7,746 bases of DNA from a bacterium (GTDB lineage: Bacteria > Planctomycetota > J058 > JAJDCP01). Numbering within the stretch: the stretch's first letter is position 1; every line of letters begins with the position of its first letter. Under the pieces are notes generated by a model. That model did not search any database and was not told where the DNA came from. It saw only the letters and a program-made list of their open reading frames with translations. Positions 4,602 to 7,746 of the stretch are shown here, one piece after another. The stretch lies in contig JAUIEM010000434.1 in the NCBI GenBank assembly GCA_030428695.1, positions 1 through 7,746 on the forward strand, read 5' to 3'. Position numbers and translations under genes: made by a program.

Positions 4602-6626
4602 TCAGCAGACGCTGCCCCAGGACGTCGACGGCGCCGTCGCCTGGGGCCGCTCGAAGCGCAGCCGCACCGTCGCCTCGCCACGGGCGTCCCCTTCCTCATG
4701 GTTCGAGAGCGGGATCTCGACGTGGCTCGAGCCCTCGAAGCGGACCGGCCCGCTGAAGGCCGCGAGCATCACCCCCGGCTCGTCGAGGTGCTCGCGCCGC
4801 GAGCAGTAGACCTGGACCAGCACCTGGTCGCTCCCCGGCCGCCCGAGCACGCTCTGGCGGACCTGGCTCGGCCAGCCGCCGAGCTCGGACGGGTAGCCGC
4901 TCTCGACCACGCGGCCGTCCTCCCGCTGGTAGCACCAGCCGCTCTGCAGCACACGGAACTCGTGGTCCTCGATCTCGAAGATCGTGTGGCCCTCGATCGC
5001 GATGCTGAGGTTGAGCTTCTCCTTGCGCTCCCCGCCCCAGGCCCGGGTCAGGCGGAAGCCGAGGAAGGACACCCGCCAGGTGTCCGGCGGCGCGGCGGCG
5101 AAGCGCGGGTCCATCGGCACGACCGGCAGGAAGGTGCAGCGGTCGACGTCCGAGAACGCATCGACAAGGTCGCCGCCGGCGCGGTTCCACTTCTCGTAGA
5201 AGTGATCCGCCGAGTCGACATCGTTGCCGACCGGCGCCTTCTCGTACTCGACGCCGGGCTGCCGGAAGCGCGTGTCGATCTCGCGCTCGGCGCCGGAGTT
5301 CAGGAAGTAGAAGCGGCCCTCGTCGTAGCCGACGAGGAGCTTCCAGTGGTAGACCATCAGCGCGTTGATCGCCGCGCTCCACTCCTTCTCCTTGACCAGC
5401 ACGATCACCGGCACGCCCGCCTGGATCCACAGCTTCAGCAGCTTGAGCGCGCGCCCCCTCGACAGGTTGTCCGCGTCCCCGTCGCGGGTGAACAGCCCCC
5501 GCTGGCGCAGGCCGTCGACCGTGCGCAGGGCCTCGCGCAGCTGGCCCGGAGAGCGGGAGCCGCCGGGACCGGACGGAGTGTGCTCGGCGAACCAGGCACC
5601 GCCGTCGGCCCCGGGGTGGTAGGAGTGCGGGAACCAGTAGCAGGCCGCCGCCGCCAGGCAGTACGGCCCGCAGTGCGGGGTCTGGCCCTGGCCGTGCCAG
5701 GGGATGTCGCCGGGCAGGTGGCAGGCCGCGGGCGGGTCGGGCAGGGCGTCCAGCCGCTCCGCCTGGGCATCGCTCGGGGAGATGTCGAGCAGCGCCCGGA
5801 CCAGGCCGAGGTCGTAGAGGTGGTGGCCGGGCAGCGCGACGTTGCCCCTCGCCCGGAGCTTGTTGACGCTCGCGACGTGGGCGTCGCCCTCGACGATCAA
5901 CAGCTTGCAGGACGCGTCGTCGGGCACCGCGGACAGCGTCCCGACCCAGCGCGGCGCCCGGGCCGCGGTCGGGAAGGAGGCGAGCTCGGGGAGGATCGGC
6001 ATCAGCGCCGACCACTCCTCCTGGCGCTTCTTCTGCGCCGGGTTGGTGTGCGGATGGAAGCGCTCGCCCCGGTACGCGCCGACCTCGTAGTCCTCGCGCC
6101 AGCGGGCGACCACGACCTTGTCCGGGCGGGTGCGCTCGAAGCCGTGGGCGGGCACGCACACCCAGTCGTTCTGGCGCCAGATGTCGAGCGCGATCTCCGG
6201 CTCCTCTTCCTCCCCCGTCGGGATCGACACCGGACCGAGCAACGGCAGCCCGTCGCCGCCGATCGCGAACAGGCGCTGGGTCTCCGCCGCGGGGGTGAAC
6301 AGGCTCTGGTTGAGGTCGAAGCGATGGGTGAAGTACATCCACACCCGGTCGCCCCGCGGCAGGGAGACCGGCTCGAGCTCCTCGCCCTCACCGAGGCTGT
6401 GCAGGCGCCCGCCGCGCAGCTCGTAGCGCTCGACGCTGACGCCCTCGCCGTCGCGGCGGACGACGTAGGCGGAGAGGTTCTCGACCGGGATCATCCGGCT
6501 CGCGCCGGGCTCCTCCGGGGTCTTGAACAGCGGCCGACAGCTCGCGACCGTGATGCGGGTCGTCTCGCCGGTGTTCAGCTCGACCGGCGCGCCGATCGCG
6601 CCGCGCACTTCTCGTTCTCGTGCCAT
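4602..6626 (-). CDS. C39-like cysteine peptidase-domain protein, function unknown
   Basis: A 674-residue protein without signal peptide or membrane segment, so probably cytoplasmic. A papain-like core of the C39 type spans about 295-450: Gln315 and Cys319 in 'GQGQTPHCGPYCLAAAACYW', His427 in 'VYHWKLLVGYDEGRFYFLNSG', and Asn443 as third residue. The segment 'LLKLWIQAGVPVIVLV' before the His is typical of peptidase_C39_2-like folds. Residues 1-290 are an unrecognised, largely beta-rich region with Trp-rich stretches. Residues about 515-660 form another unrecognised, probably beta-rich domain. This length with two flanking domains is unlike bacteriocin-exporter C39 peptidases, which are fused to ABC transporters. 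No transporter or small precursor peptide lies nearby. ATG 6626 is the first Met and lacks a Shine-Dalgarno. The hairpin at 4550-4578 and a 202-base gap separate it from the next gene. Cysteine peptidase fold likely, substrate unknown. Confidence 0.8.
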   Translation of the reverse strand: MAREREVRGAIGAPVELNTGETTRITVASCRPLFKTPEEPGASRMIPVENLSAYVVRRDGEGVSVERYELRGGRLHSLGEGEELEPVSLPRGDRVWMYFTHRFDLNQSLFTPAAETQRLFAIGGDGLPLLGPVSIPTGEEEEPEIALDIWRQNDWVCVPAHGFERTRPDKVVVARWREDYEVGAYRGERFHPHTNPAQKKRQEEWSALMPILPELASFPTAARAPRWVGTLSAVPDDASCKLLIVEGDAHVASVNKLRARGNVALPGHHLYDLGLVRALLDISPSDAQAERLDALPDPPAACHLPGDIPWHGQGQTPHCGPYCLAAAACYWFPHSYHPGADGGAWFAEHTPSGPGGSRSPGQLREALRTVDGLRQRGLFTRDGDADNLSRGRALKLLKLWIQAGVPVIVLVKEKEWSAAINALMVYHWKLLVGYDEGRFYFLNSGAEREIDTRFRQPGVEYEKAPVGNDVDSADHFYEKWNRAGGDLVDAFSDVDRCTFLPVVPMDPRFAAAPPDTWRVSFLGFRLTRAWGGERKEKLNLSIAIEGHTIFEIEDHEFRVLQSGWCYQREDGRVVESGYPSELGGWPSQVRQSVLGRPGSDQVLVQVYCSRREHLDEPGVMLAAFSGPVRFEGSSHVEIPLSNHEEGDARGEATVRLRFERPQATAPSTSWGSVC

Positions 6627-6639
6627 GGTCTCGATGATA
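6627..6639 (-). promoter_or_regulatory. Possible leaderless promoter -10 of the C39-like gene
   Basis: On the minus strand TATCAT (6639-6634) matches the -10 consensus at 5 of 6 positions and ends seven bases before the ATG at 6626. Transcription would then begin at or next to the ATG, which fits the lack of a ribosome binding site. The -35 position holds only TTTCCT, a poor match. Confidence 0.35.
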
Positions 6640-6669
6640 CCGGGGAGGAGCGGGAGAGGAAACCAGCGC

Positions 6670-6699
6670 GGCGGTGCGGAGGAAACCTCCTCCGTCGCC
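6670..6699. repeat. Hairpin in the divergent intergenic region
   Basis: CGGAGGA (6677-6683) and TCCTCCG (6688-6694) are perfect reverse complements around AACC. An outer GGCG (6670-6673)/CGCC (6696-6699) pair extends the structure across a small internal loop. It lies between the divergent C39-like and PqaA-like genes, upstream of the plus-strand promoter candidate, so it may be a regulator site or a leftover terminator. Confidence 0.45.
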
Positions 6700-6710
6700 G
6701 GGACGAAGGC

Positions 6711-6739
6711 TTTACAGGGAAGCCCCCGGGCGGCATCTT
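6711..6739 (+). promoter_or_regulatory. Candidate promoter of the PqaA-like gene
   Basis: TTTACA (6711-6716) matches the -35 consensus at 5 of 6 positions. Exactly 17 bases later CATCTT (6734-6739) is a weak -10 with 3 of 6 matches. Start of transcription would fall near 6746, shortly before the Shine-Dalgarno at 6759. Only the -35 and spacing are convincing. Confidence 0.35.
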
Positions 6740-6770
6740 CCAGGGATCCGACCTGCCGAAGGAGCTCCCC

Positions 6771-7746
6771 GTGACCCTACGCCTTCTCGCCTGCCTGGCG
6801 CTCCTGTTGCCCTGCGCCCAGGCCGACCTGTACTCCTATGTCGCCGCCCCCGACTCGAGCTTCGCCTACACCATCACCGAAGAGCGCGAGCTGCCGGCCG
6901 GCCTCGCCCTGAACATCGAGCTGACCAGCCAGACCTGGCGCGGCCATCCCTGGAAGCACTGGGTCAGCGTGATCGCTCCGAAGGAGCCGCGTTTCCCCGA
7001 CGCCGCCGTGCTGGTCGTCAGCGGCGGACGCAACGGCCGCGGCGCTCCCAACCTCGCCGGTGAGACCGGGCTGATGCTCAGCCTGCTGTCCGCGAAGCTC
7101 GGCTGCACCATCGCGCTGCTCGGGCAGGTGCCGAACCAGCCGATGTTCGACGGCCTGCGCGAGGACGCCCTGATCGCGCACACCTTCGACGCCTTCCTCG
7201 ACGAGGGCGACAAGGACTGGCCCCTGCTGCTGCCGATGACCAAGAGCGCCGTCCGCGCGATGGACATGCTCCAGGACCTCAGCCGCACCCGCCTCGACAC
7301 CGAGCTTCAGCGCTTCAGCGTGACGGGCGGCAGCAAGCGCGGCTGGACCAGCTGGCTGACCGCGGCCGTCGACGAGCGCGTGATCGCGATCGCCCCGATG
7401 GTCTTCGACACCCTGAACCTGCCGCTGCAGATGGGCCACCAGCTGACCGCCTGGGGCGCCTTCTCGCGCTCGATCCACGACTACACCGAGCGCGGCCTGC
7501 AGACCCGCATGCAGGAAGAGGCGCGCGCCGAAGAGCTGCTCGCGATGGTCGACCCCTTCCGCCACCTCGGCCGCATCCAGCAGCCGAAGTACATCGTGCT
7601 CGGCACCAACGACCCCTACTGGCCGGTCGACGCCGCGCGCTTCTACTTCGACGAGCTGTGCGGCGAGAGCTACCTGTACTACCTCGCCAACGCAGGCCAC
7701 GGGCTCGAGCGCGCCGTCGCGAACTCGATCGCCGCTTTCCTGACCC
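6771..7746 (+). CDS. PhoPQ-activated pathogenicity-related protein (PqaA-like), 3' end beyond window
   Basis: The first 325 residues of a secreted alpha/beta hydrolase of the PhoPQ_related (PqaA) family. GTG 6771 is the start: AAGGAG (6759-6764) lies six bases before it and the frame opens with a signal peptide, MTLRLLACLALLLPCAQA, cut after Ala18 (AxA-type site). The family block 'VTGGSKRGWTSWLTAAVDERVIAIAPMV' carries the nucleophile Ser188. Asp281 in 'GTNDPYWPVD' and His310 in 'NAGHGL' complete a Ser-Asp-His triad. In Salmonella PqaA is PhoP-activated and linked to resistance to antimicrobial peptides; its enzymatic substrate is not established. Upstream 'SGGRNG' (about 84-89) is probably the oxyanion region. 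The product would act in the periplasm or outside the cell. Divergent from the C39-like gene. The family is clear, and no PhoP box was recognised. Confidence 0.92.
   Translation, partial: MTLRLLACLALLLPCAQADLYSYVAAPDSSFAYTITEERELPAGLALNIELTSQTWRGHPWKHWVSVIAPKEPRFPDAAVLVVSGGRNGRGAPNLAGETGLMLSLLSAKLGCTIALLGQVPNQPMFDGLREDALIAHTFDAFLDEGDKDWPLLLPMTKSAVRAMDMLQDLSRTRLDTELQRFSVTGGSKRGWTSWLTAAVDERVIAIAPMVFDTLNLPLQMGHQLTAWGAFSRSIHDYTERGLQTRMQEEARAEELLAMVDPFRHLGRIQQPKYIVLGTNDPYWPVDAARFYFDELCGESYLYYLANAGHGLERAVANSIAAFLT

Noticed and set aside
4696..6342. Minus-strand frame of 548 codons in a second frame of the C39-like gene
   Set aside because: Arg/Pro/Ala-rich low-complexity translation, while the frame of 4602-6626 shows a coherent peptidase core.
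4602..6626. Bacteriocin-processing C39 exporter system
   Set aside because: No ABC transporter domains, no membrane segments and no double-glycine precursor peptide were seen in the window.
6777..7700. Minus-strand frame of 307 codons opposite the PqaA-like gene
   Set aside because: The plus strand encodes signal peptide, catalytic triad and family blocks of PqaA. The antisense frame is a shadow.

Overview
The window is GC-rich (about 70% by eye) bacterial DNA with long shadow ORFs opposite the real genes. It holds six protein genes, five complete on the minus strand with one partial plus-strand gene at the right edge, and a noncoding repeat island at the left edge. The gene content (a PafB/PafC-like WYL regulator pair, a free-standing LigD phosphoesterase-like protein, a secreted PqaA-type hydrolase and a small lipoprotein) suits an environmental GC-rich bacterium such as a myxobacterial, planctomycetal or acidobacterial type. 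The sequence does not settle the phylum.

Layout. Positions 1-330 are an untranslated mosaic of repeats. There are two exact 37-bp direct repeats (1-37 and 292-328), three hairpins sharing the nine-base loop GAGGAACGA on stems that differ by compensatory changes, and a 28-bp imperfect inverted repeat (144-171/195-222) whose arms are themselves hairpins. From 4399 down to 333 on the minus strand runs a compact cluster: LigD-PE-like protein (4399-3569), lipoprotein (3579-3067), PafB-like WYL regulator (about 3139-2129), PafC-like WYL regulator (2136-1168), and, after a 72-base gap, a short-chain dehydrogenase (1094-333). The first four overlap by 11, about 73 and 8 bases, so they are probably one transcription and translation unit. 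A GC-poor patch with a palindrome and a -35-like hexamer (4424-4478) is the likely promoter region of that cluster.

Upstream of it, separated by a strong hairpin (4550-4578), lies a 674-residue protein with a C39-like cysteine peptidase core (6626-4602, minus strand). It has no evident ribosome binding site, and a -10-like TATCAT sits so close to the ATG that a leaderless mRNA is plausible. Divergent from it, a PqaA (PhoPQ-activated pathogenicity-related) alpha/beta hydrolase with a signal peptide starts at GTG 6771 behind a good Shine-Dalgarno and runs off the right edge.

How the genes may work together. In mycobacteria PafBC activates a LexA-independent DNA damage response. Here a PafBC-like pair is translationally linked to a protein with a LigD 3'-phosphoesterase-like domain, which in known cases heals 3' DNA ends. 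A damage-response or end-repair operon is therefore a reasonable inference, with the lipoprotein as an unexplained member. No defence island, CRISPR array, tRNA, rRNA or insertion sequence was found.
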